59,511 nt of DNA from Methylotenera sp. (GTDB lineage Bacteria > Pseudomonadota > Gammaproteobacteria > Burkholderiales > Methylophilaceae): contig JABFSF010000013.1 of assembly GCA_013140755.1 (NCBI GenBank), forward strand, positions 1-59,511, written 5' to 3'. Positions within the stretch are counted from its first letter, which is position 1. The number at the start of each line of letters is the position of its first letter. This document shows positions 27,538 to 36,351 of this stretch, piece after piece. The translations under genes were made by a program, and so were the position numbers. The notes under the pieces are model-generated. The model was given only the letters and a program-made list of their open reading frames with translations. It had not been told where the DNA came from and searched no databases.

Positions 27538-28608
27538 ATGAACATTATTTCAAAATACTTATTCAAACAAATTGCGGCAAACATTGCATTGATTGTATTA
27601 GCACTCATGGCCATGTTTGCTTTTTTTGATTTAATTGAAGAGTTAGAAAGCTTAGGTAAAGGTAGCTACGGTCTTGGCAAGGTGTTGATATTTGTGTTGT
27701 TGAGCGCACCAGGGCACATATACGACGTGATGCCTGTGGCGGTGTTAGTCGGGTGCATGATGTCCCTAGGGCAGTTGGCTCGACATTCTGAACTGGTTGT
27801 TTTAAGGGTGAGCGGGATTTCGTTATTTAATATAGCCATCTTACTACTCAAAATTGGTGCAATTTTTACGGTGATTACTTTTTTAATAGGTGAGTTGATT
27901 ACACCGCTTAGTGAAAAATCAGCGCAACGGATGCGCATACAAGCCACAGATGCGGTAATTGCACAAGATTTTATGACGGGGCTTTGGGTAAAAGATGGAC
28001 AAAGCTTTATCAATATTGAAGAGGTATTACCAGATACTACACTGCTTAATGTCCATATTTACGAATTTAACCAACAAGCTAAGTTACTTTTGACGCGCTA
28101 TGCCAAAAGCGGCGAGTTTAAAGAAGACTACTGGTTACTTAAAGACAGTACCAGTACTTATTTTGAAGGTGATAAAGTGCGCACTCATACTTTATCAACA
28201 GAATCATGGCACTCACTGATTCGCCCTGAGTTACTTAATGTATTGCTGATTGCGCCAGATAAAATGTCCGCATGGAATTTATATGGATACATCAATCATT
28301 TGTTCAATAATAAACAAAAAACCACACGTTATGAAATTGCCCTTTGGGCAAAGCTGATTTACCCACTGGCTTGTTTGGTGATGGTAGTTTTAGCCTTACC
28401 ATTTGGATTTATACAGCAGCGAAGTGGCGGTGCAAATGCCAAAATATTTTTTGGTATTATGTTAGGCATTGTCTATCAGCTGTTAAACCGTGTGTTTACG
28501 CACGTAGGCTTGCTCAATGATTGGCCACCGTTTCTCAGTGCTATTGTGCCGACTTTGATTTTTTTGATGGCGGGAGTTGCCATGTTGCGATATTCAGAGC
28601 AACGCTAA
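27538..28608 (+). CDS. lptG: LPS export permease LptG
   Basis: Partner of LptF in the LPS transporter. 356 residues with the same 3+3 membrane-helix plan. The N-terminus MNIISKYLFKQIAANIALIV, the loop SLGQLARHSELVVLRVSGIS, and the C-terminal LALPFGFIQQRSGG are family features. Its stop codon overlaps the stop of the convergent RDD gene by 4 bases (CTAA at 28605-28608), so no terminator separates them. Confidence 0.96.
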   Translation: MNIISKYLFKQIAANIALIVLALMAMFAFFDLIEELESLGKGSYGLGKVLIFVLLSAPGHIYDVMPVAVLVGCMMSLGQLARHSELVVLRVSGISLFNIAILLLKIGAIFTVITFLIGELITPLSEKSAQRMRIQATDAVIAQDFMTGLWVKDGQSFINIEEVLPDTTLLNVHIYEFNQQAKLLLTRYAKSGEFKEDYWLLKDSTSTYFEGDKVRTHTLSTESWHSLIRPELLNVLLIAPDKMSAWNLYGYINHLFNNKQKTTRYEIALWAKLIYPLACLVMVVLALPFGFIQQRSGGANAKIFFGIMLGIVYQLLNRVFTHVGLLNDWPPFLSAIVPTLIFLMAGVAMLRYSEQR

Positions 28609-29042
28609 TTTGTAGTAATTTTGACGACACGTGTTTTTAGTAAATAATCATGTAGGTACAAATGCTGTTGATTCAATACTGCCCATAAAAATCCTAACCC
28701 AAAACATACAAGACCTAAGCTAGCTAACACATAACGTATCAACGCTAATTGTAACGATAAGTCATGACCTTTGTGGTTGATAATGCGTAAACGCCAAGCT
28801 TTCATTGCAAGTGTTTGCCCACTTTTAGTCCAGCAACGTACATAGTAAATGCCTACCAAACACCATAAGAAAACTTGTAGTAATAGTCGATTAAGCCCTT
28901 GTTGCGCATTGCCAAATAGCATTAGAAAAACTAACACTAGCAATAAGCTAAGCGCAATGACAGTGAGTAGCTCATAAATAAAAGAAGCCCCAAGCGTGAA
29001 TAAACTTGGGGCGATGCATGGTGTAGTTGAGGGCAGGTTCAT
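28605..29042 (-). CDS. RDD family membrane protein
   Basis: 145 residues from the ATG at 29042; a TTG two codons upstream is the alternative. Three membrane helices (about 22-46, 52-72, 103-125). The RDD-like core is seen as SGQTLAMKAWRLRIINHKG at about 75-93, the conserved segment between helices 2 and 3, and the C-terminal HDYLLKTRVVKI. The transported substrate, if any, is unknown. It is the distal gene of the sigma factor-DUF3619-DUF3106-RDD cluster, 8 bases after DUF3106. Confidence 0.85.
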   Translation of the reverse strand: MNLPSTTPCIAPSLFTLGASFIYELLTVIALSLLLVLVFLMLFGNAQQGLNRLLLQVFLWCLVGIYYVRCWTKSGQTLAMKAWRLRIINHKGHDLSLQLALIRYVLASLGLVCFGLGFLWAVLNQQHLYLHDYLLKTRVVKITTN

Positions 29043-29056
29043 GCACAAGCAATAGT

Positions 29057-29518
29057 TTAATTTAAGTCGGCATCCGTATAAGTATCAGGTGACTCTGCAC
29101 GTAATCTAGCACGTTCTGATTCTGGCAGCTTTTGATATTCTTGCCATTTTTGTCGTAATTCACTTTTCTTTTCTGCTGGCAGTGCTTGAAATTGTTGATG
29201 TTTTTTTCTAGCATTCTCACGTTCATAAGGAGTCATACGACTCCAGTTTGAAAGCCTCTTTTTGACTAACGCCTGCTTATCAGCATCCATTTTTGGATAG
29301 TCACGTGCAATGTCTAACATCTTTTCTCGTTGCCAAGGTCGTAATGTATCCCACTCAGCAGCCAGCGGATTTAATACTTGACGTTGCGTATCCGTGAGTT
29401 GCGCCCAAGTCAAATTAGCTTCATCCGCGAACGCCACACTGCTTAACATTGCTATCACTAATACAATGGTTTTAAAAAACAGCTTAAAATCTATCCACAT
29501 TATTTTGAATCCAACCAT
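29057..29518 (-). CDS. DUF3106 periplasmic protein
   Basis: 153 residues. An N-terminal hydrophobic stretch (about 12-31, LFFKTIVLVIAMLSSVAFA) fits a signal peptide cleaved after AFA. The mature part is helical and highly charged with WDTLRPWQREKM, WSRMTPYERENARKK and YQKLPESERARLR, the repeated W-x-x-(L/M)-x-P-x-x-R pattern of DUF3106. An AAGGG ribosome-binding site supports the start at 29518, which overlaps the DUF3619 gene by 19 bases; a start at 29500 (TAATG coupling) is also possible. Role unknown; the layout recalls periplasmic sensor proteins of envelope stress systems. Confidence 0.85.
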   Translation of the reverse strand: MVGFKIMWIDFKLFFKTIVLVIAMLSSVAFADEANLTWAQLTDTQRQVLNPLAAEWDTLRPWQREKMLDIARDYPKMDADKQALVKKRLSNWSRMTPYERENARKKHQQFQALPAEKKSELRQKWQEYQKLPESERARLRAESPDTYTDADLN

Positions 29519-29916
29519 GTATCAAACCCTTTATCTGCATAAGCTTCAGGTGGTAAATCAGAGGCTAATAAAAAAGCATCGCTTGCCTCAAGATTAGCAG
29601 TCATTGAGAGTTGTTGTACTGAAAATAAAGAAATCACCACCAAGCCAATGACTAAAGTAGCACTCGCTAAACGGTGATGCCCAAACCATTGCAAAGCATT
29701 ACCATTACGATGGATGCCAATAGTTGCAGTTTGTGTTGCGGTCATTTTGTTGATTGCTAGATTGCGAGCTGTTGATAAGCGTTGAACTTCACTGAGCGTT
29801 AAATGTTGTGCACGCTCTTCAAGTAAAGCAATCATGTTTTGCGCTAGTTGTGTTTCTGCGAGTTGCACAGAATCAACCAAATTATTTTGAGTATGGTTAT
29901 TTTGATTATTCAGCAT
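29500..29916 (-). CDS. DUF3619 single-pass membrane protein (possible anti-sigma factor)
   Basis: 138 residues. A soluble N-terminal part (about 1-80, helical, starting MLNNQNNHTQNNLVDSVQLAETQLAQNM) is followed by one membrane helix at about 84-106 (LASATLVIGLVVISLFSVQQL) and a short periplasmic tail. That cytosolic-helical plus single-helix architecture, encoded 36 bases after an ECF sigma factor, is what an anti-sigma factor looks like. There is no zinc-binding HxxxCxxC motif, and the family has no established function. The anti-sigma role is inference from layout and position. Confidence 0.8.
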   Translation of the reverse strand: MLNNQNNHTQNNLVDSVQLAETQLAQNMIALLEERAQHLTLSEVQRLSTARNLAINKMTATQTATIGIHRNGNALQWFGHHRLASATLVIGLVVISLFSVQQLSMTANLEASDAFLLASDLPPEAYADKGFDTWLDSK

Positions 29917-29951
29917 ATTATTTTTTCTATATTCATGGTGTACTCCTAATT

Positions 29952-30545
29952 TTACGAGTCACTGTTGATGGCATTAGACAAACCAAGATTTTCCAATCCT
30001 TGCTTTTTCAGCTCAATCGCCAAAGCCCGTACCGCTCGAGAGCAGTGCGTTTTCACACTTCCATCAGAGCAGCCCATAATCTCCGCAGTTTCAGCGACAT
30101 CCATCTCCTCCCAGTAACGTAATACAAAGGCTTCTCGTTGACGCGCAGGGAGCTTTTCAAGAGCGGCTTCTATTAGTTTAATGGTTTGATTGCGGGATAA
30201 TTGGGTAGAGGGCTCATCGCTGTCATCTTCTACATCTATGGTGTCCAAAGGGTCGCGTTCATCGCCATCATCGCTATTGCTCCCAAAAGCTGAAAGCAAG
30301 GTTGTCCACAAGTTGCGTACTTTTTCACGTCTCCAAAAGTCTCGCATGGTATTTTGCAAAATACGTTGAAACAGCATAGGAAATTCATTGGCAGGTTGAT
30401 GTGCATATTTTTCAGCCAGCTTCATCATCGCGTCTTGCACAATATCAAGCGCAGCATGGTCATCACGCACTGCGTAAGCTGTTTGCTTATAAGCGCGCCG
30501 CTCTATTGATTGCAAAAAGTCTGATAATTCTTTAGGCGTTGCCAT
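29952..30545 (-). CDS. ECF-type RNA polymerase sigma factor
   Basis: Sigma-70-family factor with only regions 2 and 4, 197 residues. Region 2 spans about 15-90, including DIVQDAMMKLAEKYA and FQRILQNTMRDFWRREKVRNLW. An acidic linker follows (GSNSDDGDERDPLDTIDVEDDSDEP, about 97-121). Region 4 has LPARQREAFVLRYWEEMDVAETAEIMGCSDGSVKTHCSRA. It is first in a minus-strand cluster with DUF3619, DUF3106 and RDD genes, and divergent from the PP0621-like gene. Its regulon is unknown; control by the downstream DUF3619 protein is an inference. Confidence 0.92.
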   Translation of the reverse strand: MATPKELSDFLQSIERRAYKQTAYAVRDDHAALDIVQDAMMKLAEKYAHQPANEFPMLFQRILQNTMRDFWRREKVRNLWTTLLSAFGSNSDDGDERDPLDTIDVEDDSDEPSTQLSRNQTIKLIEAALEKLPARQREAFVLRYWEEMDVAETAEIMGCSDGSVKTHCSRAVRALAIELKKQGLENLGLSNAINSDS

Positions 30546-30684
30546 GAAAAAGACAGCTCAACATATTGTTTAATATCTAGTGTTAAAACTAATAGTTGAA
30601 AGTATATCAGGTTTATATTTTGCACTATGCATAAGCTTAGTTACAATCACACCCATTGATGCGCTTATTAGAAAGTACGATGTT

Positions 30685-30903
30685 ATGCGGAAACTGATGT
30701 TCATGGTGTTTGTTATTTGCTTGATGATTTATTTCTTCAAGCGTACCGTTAAGAAATCTAAACAAAAACCATCGCGTGCCCAAAAATCACAAGGTGAGCA
30801 AATGATACAGTGTGTCAGTTGTCAGGTGCATGTGCCACGTTCTGAGGCGTTTGTTGTTAATCATCAATTTTATTGCTGTGAACAGCATACCCCAAGCCCA
30901 TGA
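30685..30903 (+). CDS. PP0621-family small protein with a zinc-ribbon-like C-terminus
   Basis: 72 residues from the ATG at 30685 (MRKLMFMVFVICLMIYFFKR). The open frame extends upstream to 30580, but that part is unlike the family and lies in the promoter region. One N-terminal membrane helix is followed by basic residues (KRTVKKSKQKPSR) and a cysteine cluster C-x2-C with a later CC-x2-H (CVSCQVHVPRSEAF ... YCCEQH). Probably membrane-anchored and metal-binding. Its stop overlaps the pilS start by 4 bases (ATGA), so it is coupled to the kinase gene. Confidence 0.8.
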   Translation: MRKLMFMVFVICLMIYFFKRTVKKSKQKPSRAQKSQGEQMIQCVSCQVHVPRSEAFVVNHQFYCCEQHTPSP

Positions 30904-32534
30904 GTTTTTTTAATTTACACGGTGCTCACATAAAAGCATTGCTAAGCAAGCAAGCAATGCTTGACCCTAATGGCTTGCCATTACAAGCGCGTGCTATTCG
31001 GATTATTAACGTTTTTCGTTTTGTGCTGAGTTTGGTTTTTGTCATTTTTTATCTGTTTCTAAGTCAATCTGGCGGAGCGGAGCGGGAAGGTGCGAAACTA
31101 TATTTTAGCATCGCTTTAGCTTACTCGGTTTTCAGTGTGATGATGCTTATTATCAACCCTTTTAAAACTAAAGCCCTTACTTACTTTCACCCAGTACAAA
31201 TTGTCATAGATATTATTTTTATTTTGCTCATGATGGCAGCGGCAGGTGGCGTTCAAAGTGGGCTGGGCCTATTGCTTATTATTACTATTGTGACGGCTAG
31301 CTTGGTGAGTGATGGCCGATTGTCGTTGTTTTATGCTGCAGTAGCGACTATCGGGTTGTTGTTGGAGCACAGCTATCAAATGACTAAATCTGACCTGTCT
31401 GCAAGTACTTATACGCAGCCAGTCATGTTGAGCTTAAGTTGTTTTGCGACTGCATGGCTTGCCTATAGTTTGGCAAAGCGTGTTTTACAAAGTGAGGCAC
31501 TTGCCTCAGCGCGCGGTATAGACTTAGAAAATTTAGAGCAAATCAATGCGCTTATTACACAAGAGATGCATGATGGGGTCATTGTGGTAGATCAGTCAGC
31601 AAACATTCGTTACCATAACGCGCAAGCCGACTCTCTATTAGGAGTAACGCTCCAAAAAAGTAACTTAACGTTTCTCAATACCCATGCGCCTGAAATAGTT
31701 GATGCTTTTAATGATTGGATAAGTCATACAATACTTGTAGATTATGCAATTATTATGATTAACAACAGGGAGCTCAGGCTTAGATTTGAATCTATTTACC
31801 CATTGAATCGTCAATTAGGCACGGTGATTTTTATGCAAGACTGGAGTCAAATGCAGTCAATCGCGCAGCAAACAAAGCTTGCTGCATTAGGCAGGCTTAC
31901 CGCCAATATTGCGCATGAAATACGCAACCCACTGAGCGCAATTAGTCATGCTAATCAATTATTACAAGAAGACAATACCAATAGTGCAAATACGCGCGTA
32001 CTGCAGATTGTGGCAGACAATGTGGTGCGCATTGAGGGCATTATTACCGATGTGTTAGAGCTTAATAGGCGCGATCGTATTCAGCAAGAAACAATACTAT
32101 TAAGCCAGATGCTGACTGATTTTTATCATCAATTTTGTACGGTTGAAAGAATACCTACATTGCATTTTGAATATACGCTTTTGCCTAATGAAGAAAGCAT
32201 TCTATTTGACCATCGTCATCTGACGCAGATTTTATGGAATCTGTGTAAAAATGGTTGGGAACATAGCCATAAAAAGGCGGGTTCATTAAACCTTACCTGT
32301 AGAACAATTGGCGATTCCACACTGATGATTGAAGTTAGGGATGATGGTTACGGCGTAGCAGAAAAAGACCGCAATAAACTGTTTGAACCATTCTATACTA
32401 CCAAAACAACAGGAAACGGCTTGGGGCTTTACATTTCGCGTGAACTAGCAGAAGCTAATGGAGCAACGTTAGGGTATCAGGCTTTAGATGTAGGCAGTGC
32501 ATTTATTCTGCAATTTAAAAAACAATTGACTTAA
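30900..32534 (+). CDS. pilS: Sensor histidine kinase PilS
   Basis: Membrane histidine kinase of the PilS type, which controls type IV pilus genes through PilR. 544 residues. Six membrane helices lie in the first 200 residues, followed by a PAS-like region (about 210-300), the HisKA box with phospho-acceptor H339 in ANIAHEIRNPLSAISHANQ, and the ATP-binding domain with DDGYGVAEKDRNKLFEPFYTTK and GNGLGLYIS. It is followed 14 bases later by pilR. No pilus genes lie in the window, so PilS identity rests on architecture and the NtrC-type partner. Confidence 0.88.
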   Translation: MSFFNLHGAHIKALLSKQAMLDPNGLPLQARAIRIINVFRFVLSLVFVIFYLFLSQSGGAEREGAKLYFSIALAYSVFSVMMLIINPFKTKALTYFHPVQIVIDIIFILLMMAAAGGVQSGLGLLLIITIVTASLVSDGRLSLFYAAVATIGLLLEHSYQMTKSDLSASTYTQPVMLSLSCFATAWLAYSLAKRVLQSEALASARGIDLENLEQINALITQEMHDGVIVVDQSANIRYHNAQADSLLGVTLQKSNLTFLNTHAPEIVDAFNDWISHTILVDYAIIMINNRELRLRFESIYPLNRQLGTVIFMQDWSQMQSIAQQTKLAALGRLTANIAHEIRNPLSAISHANQLLQEDNTNSANTRVLQIVADNVVRIEGIITDVLELNRRDRIQQETILLSQMLTDFYHQFCTVERIPTLHFEYTLLPNEESILFDHRHLTQILWNLCKNGWEHSHKKAGSLNLTCRTIGDSTLMIEVRDDGYGVAEKDRNKLFEPFYTTKTTGNGLGLYISRELAEANGATLGYQALDVGSAFILQFKKQLT

Positions 32535-32548
32535 GGTAGCGTCTTTTT

Positions 32549-33973
32549 ATGAATCAATCCAACCATCAGAAACTCACCTGCTTAATTGTGGATGATGAAA
32601 CGGATATTCGTGAACTTCTCGTGATGACGTTGGATAGGATGAATATAGCAACACAGGGGGCAAGCTGTGTGACAGAAGCAAAAGCCTTGCTTAAACAATA
32701 CCCGTTTGCGCTATGTTTAACTGACATGCAAATGCCAGATGGATCAGGGCTAGAGCTCGTTAATTATATTACTGAGCATCATGCAGGATTGCCCGTGGCG
32801 GTGATTACTGCACATGCAAGTGCTGACAATGCTGTGTCTGCACTTAAAGCAGGGGCTTTTGATTACTTAAGTAAGCCAATTTCACTTAAACAACTACGTA
32901 CGGTTGTTGAGTTTGCACTGAAACTTTCTACACAAACCACACCACAAGTGCATAGTACGCTTGAAATGATAGGTGAATCAGAACAAATACAGACGGTGCG
33001 TAGCATGATTGCCAAGTTGGCGCGCAGTCAAGCACCTGTTTATATCAGTGGTGAATCTGGTAGTGGTAAAGAGTTAGCTGCAAAACTGATTCACCAAAAT
33101 AGTGCGCGTGCAGATGGTGCATTTATTGCGGTTAATTGTGGGGCGATTCCTGAAAACCTTATGGAGAGCGAATTTTTTGGGTATAAAAAAGGTGCTTTTA
33201 CAGGGGCTAATCAAGATAAAGAGGGTTTATTTCAAGCAGCTAATGGAGGCACATTGTTTTTAGATGAAGTGGCTGATTTGCCATTAGCCATGCAAGTAAA
33301 GCTCTTACGTGCTATTCAAGAGAAAAAGGTACGTATGGTTGGGGGGAATACAGAGGAAACGGTGGATGTCCGTATTATTAGTGCAACGCACAAAAATCTT
33401 ACGCAGATGATGGATGCAGGACAATTTAGACAAGATTTATACTATAGACTCAATGTAATTCAGTTAAAAATGCCTGCTTTGCGTGATCGTCCAGCCGATA
33501 TTCCCCTACTAGCGCAGATGTTGTTGTCAAAGCTATGTCGCCATCAAAATATTGTGCGCCCAGAAATTGATGCACAAGCGCAAGCGTATTTATCTTCATT
33601 ATCATTTCCAGGTAATGTGCGAGAGCTCGAGAATATGCTTGAACGCGCACTTGCTTTGAGTGATGGCACCACCATTACACAGGAAGATTTGTATTCCCAC
33701 GACCAGCCAGCCCATGAACAATTAATTGAGCTCCCTAATAAACCTTCTTTTGACCCAGATCAGACACTGGAACTTTGCCTAACCGACTACCTTGAAGATA
33801 TTGAAAAGCGCGCGATTATTAAAGCACTCAATAAAACAAATCAAAATAAAACAGCGGCGGCTAAATTATTGGGTGTGACTTTTAGAACATTACGTTATCG
33901 GCTGACTAAGTTAGGGCTCGCAAAAGAAGAGGACGCTGAGCTAGAAGGGGAAGATGGCAACACCAACACCTAA
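32549..33973 (+). CDS. pilR: Sigma-54-dependent response regulator PilR
   Basis: NtrC-family activator, 474 residues. The receiver domain (about 10-125) has the phosphorylated aspartate in LCLTDMQMPDGSG. The AAA+ domain has Walker A GESGSGKE near 170 and the sigma-54 contact loop KKGAFTGANQ near 213-222. The Fis-type helix-turn-helix NKTAAAKLLGVTFRTLRYRL lies near 430-455. The last 20 residues are acidic and polar (KEEDAELEGEDGNTNT), an unusual tail. It pairs with the upstream kinase and expects RpoN-dependent target promoters, such as pilA in other species. Confidence 0.9.
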   Translation: MNQSNHQKLTCLIVDDETDIRELLVMTLDRMNIATQGASCVTEAKALLKQYPFALCLTDMQMPDGSGLELVNYITEHHAGLPVAVITAHASADNAVSALKAGAFDYLSKPISLKQLRTVVEFALKLSTQTTPQVHSTLEMIGESEQIQTVRSMIAKLARSQAPVYISGESGSGKELAAKLIHQNSARADGAFIAVNCGAIPENLMESEFFGYKKGAFTGANQDKEGLFQAANGGTLFLDEVADLPLAMQVKLLRAIQEKKVRMVGGNTEETVDVRIISATHKNLTQMMDAGQFRQDLYYRLNVIQLKMPALRDRPADIPLLAQMLLSKLCRHQNIVRPEIDAQAQAYLSSLSFPGNVRELENMLERALALSDGTTITQEDLYSHDQPAHEQLIELPNKPSFDPDQTLELCLTDYLEDIEKRAIIKALNKTNQNKTAAAKLLGVTFRTLRYRLTKLGLAKEEDAELEGEDGNTNT

Positions 33974-33988
33974 TGAGGCGATAGATTT

Positions 33989-34774
33989 CTATGCTAAAGG
34001 GATGCGCTTTTTATGCGGTGCGTTTTTCGCTAAAAAATCCCACAACACAGGTGGAATAAAGCGCATTAACTTGGCTACCCAGCCCATTTGCCATGGAATC
34101 ACCACAAAGCGGCGTTTACATTCAATCGCATCCACAAATTTGTGTGCTGCAATATCGACATCCATCAAAAATGGCATTGTGTAGGTGTTAATGTCAGTCA
34201 TTGGGGTGCGGATATAACCAGGTGCGATGGTGGTGACGGCAATATTGTGGTGTTGCATTTCAACGCGTAGGCTTTCTAAGTAAGCAATGGCCGCAGCTTT
34301 AGAGGCACTATAAGCCCCAGCACCAGGTAAGCCACGTACCCCTGCCACGCTAGCAATACCCACTAATTGACCTTGTCCTGCTTGGCGCATTGCGTTAATA
34401 AATGGTTGAAATGTATTCACTAAGCCAATGACGTTAATATCCATGATCGCTTGAAAGGCGACAGTATCTTCAGCATGTTCTGTCAGTGTACCACTGCTCA
34501 CGCCTGCGCAAGCAATGACCACGTCAGGTGCGCCAAATTGCGCAATAAACTGATTAGCTGCATTGGTAAGTGCTGTGTGGTCACGTACATCTAGCGGATA
34601 AGTGATGCATTGGACTTGGTCGTTTGACGCGAGTTTTTGCTTAATTTTTTGTAAGTACTCACTACGCCTAGCAGATAGACCAATAAATGTTTTCCCACTG
34701 CCATGTCGTTTTACATACTCAAAAGCAAGAGCCTCGCCTATGCCACTTGATGCGCCTGTGATAAATATTTTCAT
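33989..34774 (-). CDS. Short-chain dehydrogenase/reductase
   Basis: NAD(P)-dependent oxidoreductase of the classical SDR family; substrate unknown. 261 residues from the ATG at 34774 (MKIFITGASSGIGEALAFEY), chosen because AGAGG lies just upstream; the frame extends to 34831 without conserved sequence. The cofactor motif TGASSGIG is at 6-13, NAG-type CAGVSSG near 90, and the catalytic Ser-Tyr-Lys set is in SVAGVRGLPGAGAYSASKAAA near 140-160. Hydrophobic C-terminal segments (MRFIPPVLWDFLAK) may associate with membranes. Separated from dsbA by a terminator. Confidence 0.92.
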   Translation of the reverse strand: MKIFITGASSGIGEALAFEYVKRHGSGKTFIGLSARRSEYLQKIKQKLASNDQVQCITYPLDVRDHTALTNAANQFIAQFGAPDVVIACAGVSSGTLTEHAEDTVAFQAIMDINVIGLVNTFQPFINAMRQAGQGQLVGIASVAGVRGLPGAGAYSASKAAAIAYLESLRVEMQHHNIAVTTIAPGYIRTPMTDINTYTMPFLMDVDIAAHKFVDAIECKRRFVVIPWQMGWVAKLMRFIPPVLWDFLAKNAPHKKRIPLA

Positions 34775-34813
34775 AAAACCTCTTGCACTTGATTTTTGAG
34801 TGCGCCCTGCATA

Positions 34814-34850
34814 AAAAACCCGTTTTACCATCAGGTAGAAACGGGTTTTT
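34814..34850 (-). terminator. Intrinsic terminator after dsbA
   Basis: Perfect 12-base stem AAAAACCCGTTT (34814-34825) / AAACGGGTTTTT (34839-34850) with a 13-base loop. On the minus strand it lies after dsbA and before the SDR gene, and ends in a T-run. Confidence 0.88.
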
Positions 34851-34923
34851 AAGTTTAGTGCTACTTTAGCAAACTACCAATTAAAAATCTTTTGATATAA
34901 AGAGTTAAACCAGCTTCGTTCGC

Positions 34924-35568
34924 TTACTTTTTTACGGGTGTTGCCTTTGCTTTGTCTGCACGTACATTGTTAATGATGTAGTCAGCAGTTTTTAATGTAT
35001 TTTCGTTGCCACCTGATGTGCTCTTAGTAGCATATTGCCCATCAATAATTAAAGTGGGTACGCCAGTTGCCCCAGATGCGCGAAAAATATTAGCGGCACG
35101 ATTTAAGCTGGTGTTGATAGAAAATGAACCAAAGGCCTCTTCAACTTTCTTTTTATCCAAACCGCTTTGTTTAGTGATCCAGTCTATGGCGGCTTTTTCA
35201 TCGGTTGGGTTTAATGTTTTTTTGGTATGAATAGCCTCAAACAATGGCGTGTGAAGCTTTTCTAGTACGCTTAAGGTTTCCATTGCATAATAAGCTTTTG
35301 CCATGGGAGCCCAGGCTGGCTGAGGCAAGCCTGGTACACGTTTAAAGACCACATCACTAGGGAGCTTTTTAAGCCATGCGTTGAGGGGTTGCTCCATGTG
35401 GTGGCAATGGCTACAGCCATACCAAAATAGCTCAATGACTTCAATTTTATTGGCGGCTACTTCAGGGGTTATTTTTTGTACTGTGGCATCAAAGTCAACG
35501 CCCATTTGAGGTTCAGCCATGGCATTAAATGAAGTGAGTAGCATTAAAGCGGCAAAAAGTTTTTTCAT
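34924..35568 (-). CDS. dsbA: Thiol:disulfide interchange protein DsbA
   Basis: Periplasmic oxidant that introduces disulfide bonds into secreted proteins. 214 residues from the ATG at 35568 (MKKLFAALMLLTSFNAMAEP), supported by AAGGA before it; the longer frame to 35610 is not conserved. The signal peptide is residues 1-18. The active site is C-S-H-C in FWYGCSHCHHMEQPL (near 50-60), where E. coli has CPHC. The cis-proline loop GVTG-VPT is in SGATGVPTLIIDGQY. Located downstream of argS and the SPOR gene. Confidence 0.93.
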   Translation of the reverse strand: MKKLFAALMLLTSFNAMAEPQMGVDFDATVQKITPEVAANKIEVIELFWYGCSHCHHMEQPLNAWLKKLPSDVVFKRVPGLPQPAWAPMAKAYYAMETLSVLEKLHTPLFEAIHTKKTLNPTDEKAAIDWITKQSGLDKKKVEEAFGSFSINTSLNRAANIFRASGATGVPTLIIDGQYATKSTSGGNENTLKTADYIINNVRADKAKATPVKK

Positions 35569-35671
35569 GCATTTTTCCTTAGAGTGAATGAGAGTCAGTA
35601 ACAGCCACACAACGAATCAAGGCGATATTTGGCTGACAAACTTGTTTTTAAATTAAACTTTGTTTAGACCA

Positions 35672-36340
35672 TCAGTTTGCTGATTGGTTTTCATTTTTTA
35701 TTTTGATTAAATCCGCTTTGAAACCATTGCTGGCTAAGTCAGCCTTAGATTTGTTGATTTGATCTAAGTTTTTTAATGGTCCAACGCGTACTCGGTGCCA
35801 AACACCTTTGTCTGGAATAGTGGCAGTTTGCACAACAGCCTCAAATCCTTGTAAAGCAAGCTTGGCTTTTAGATTGTCAGCCTCTTCAGTTGATGGAAAT
35901 GCACCCACTTGTAAAAAGTAAGTGGCTTGTGGTGCGGTTTGTGGTTCTTCTTCTTTGATTTTAACTTCTTCTGTATTCACCTTGCTTTCGATATTTGGCA
36001 GTATGGTGTAAAAGTCAAACTGTCTTTCTTCATCTTTGTTAGGTGTGGTCTGATTGGGGCTAGCGTTATTCGTTTGCTCAGTCGTTTGACTTTGGGTTGT
36101 TAATGCGTCTTCTGCACTTTGCACCTCTTGGTTTTTTGCATCATCTTTTATTTTTTCAGAGAGGGGTTTGCTCGGTGTTGCCAAGTTAGCAAATGGGCTG
36201 TTCCCGCCTTTAATAAACACAATCACAGCTAATGATGCAGCAATGCCCAGTAAAAAGCCGATTAACATCCCAGTAAAAAGCGGGCTACCTTTACTGCTAC
36301 TTTTAGGGCGTTCTGGCGTGGGTTTGTAATCTTTACTCAT
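35672..36340 (-). CDS. SPOR domain membrane protein
   Basis: 222 residues. A short basic cytoplasmic start (MSKDYKPTPERPKSSSKG), one membrane helix at about 22-47, a long acidic/glutamine-rich periplasmic linker (about 55-135), and a C-terminal SPOR domain (about 140-215; TYFLQVGAFPSTEEADNLKAKL and VWHRVRVGPLKNLDQ). SPOR domains bind septal peptidoglycan lacking stem peptides, so a role in division is likely; FtsN-like architecture fits. It lies 11 bases after argS, an arrangement familiar in betaproteobacteria. Confidence 0.9.
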   Translation of the reverse strand: MSKDYKPTPERPKSSSKGSPLFTGMLIGFLLGIAASLAVIVFIKGGNSPFANLATPSKPLSEKIKDDAKNQEVQSAEDALTTQSQTTEQTNNASPNQTTPNKDEERQFDFYTILPNIESKVNTEEVKIKEEEPQTAPQATYFLQVGAFPSTEEADNLKAKLALQGFEAVVQTATIPDKGVWHRVRVGPLKNLDQINKSKADLASNGFKADLIKIKNENQSAN

Positions 36341-36351
36341 ATTTTGATTCC

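Noticed and set aside
30580-30684. Longer N-terminus of the PP0621-like protein
   Set aside because: The upstream 35 codons look like promoter DNA in the divergent spacer from the sigma factor gene and are not part of the family pattern; the ATG at 30685 gives a normal membrane anchor.
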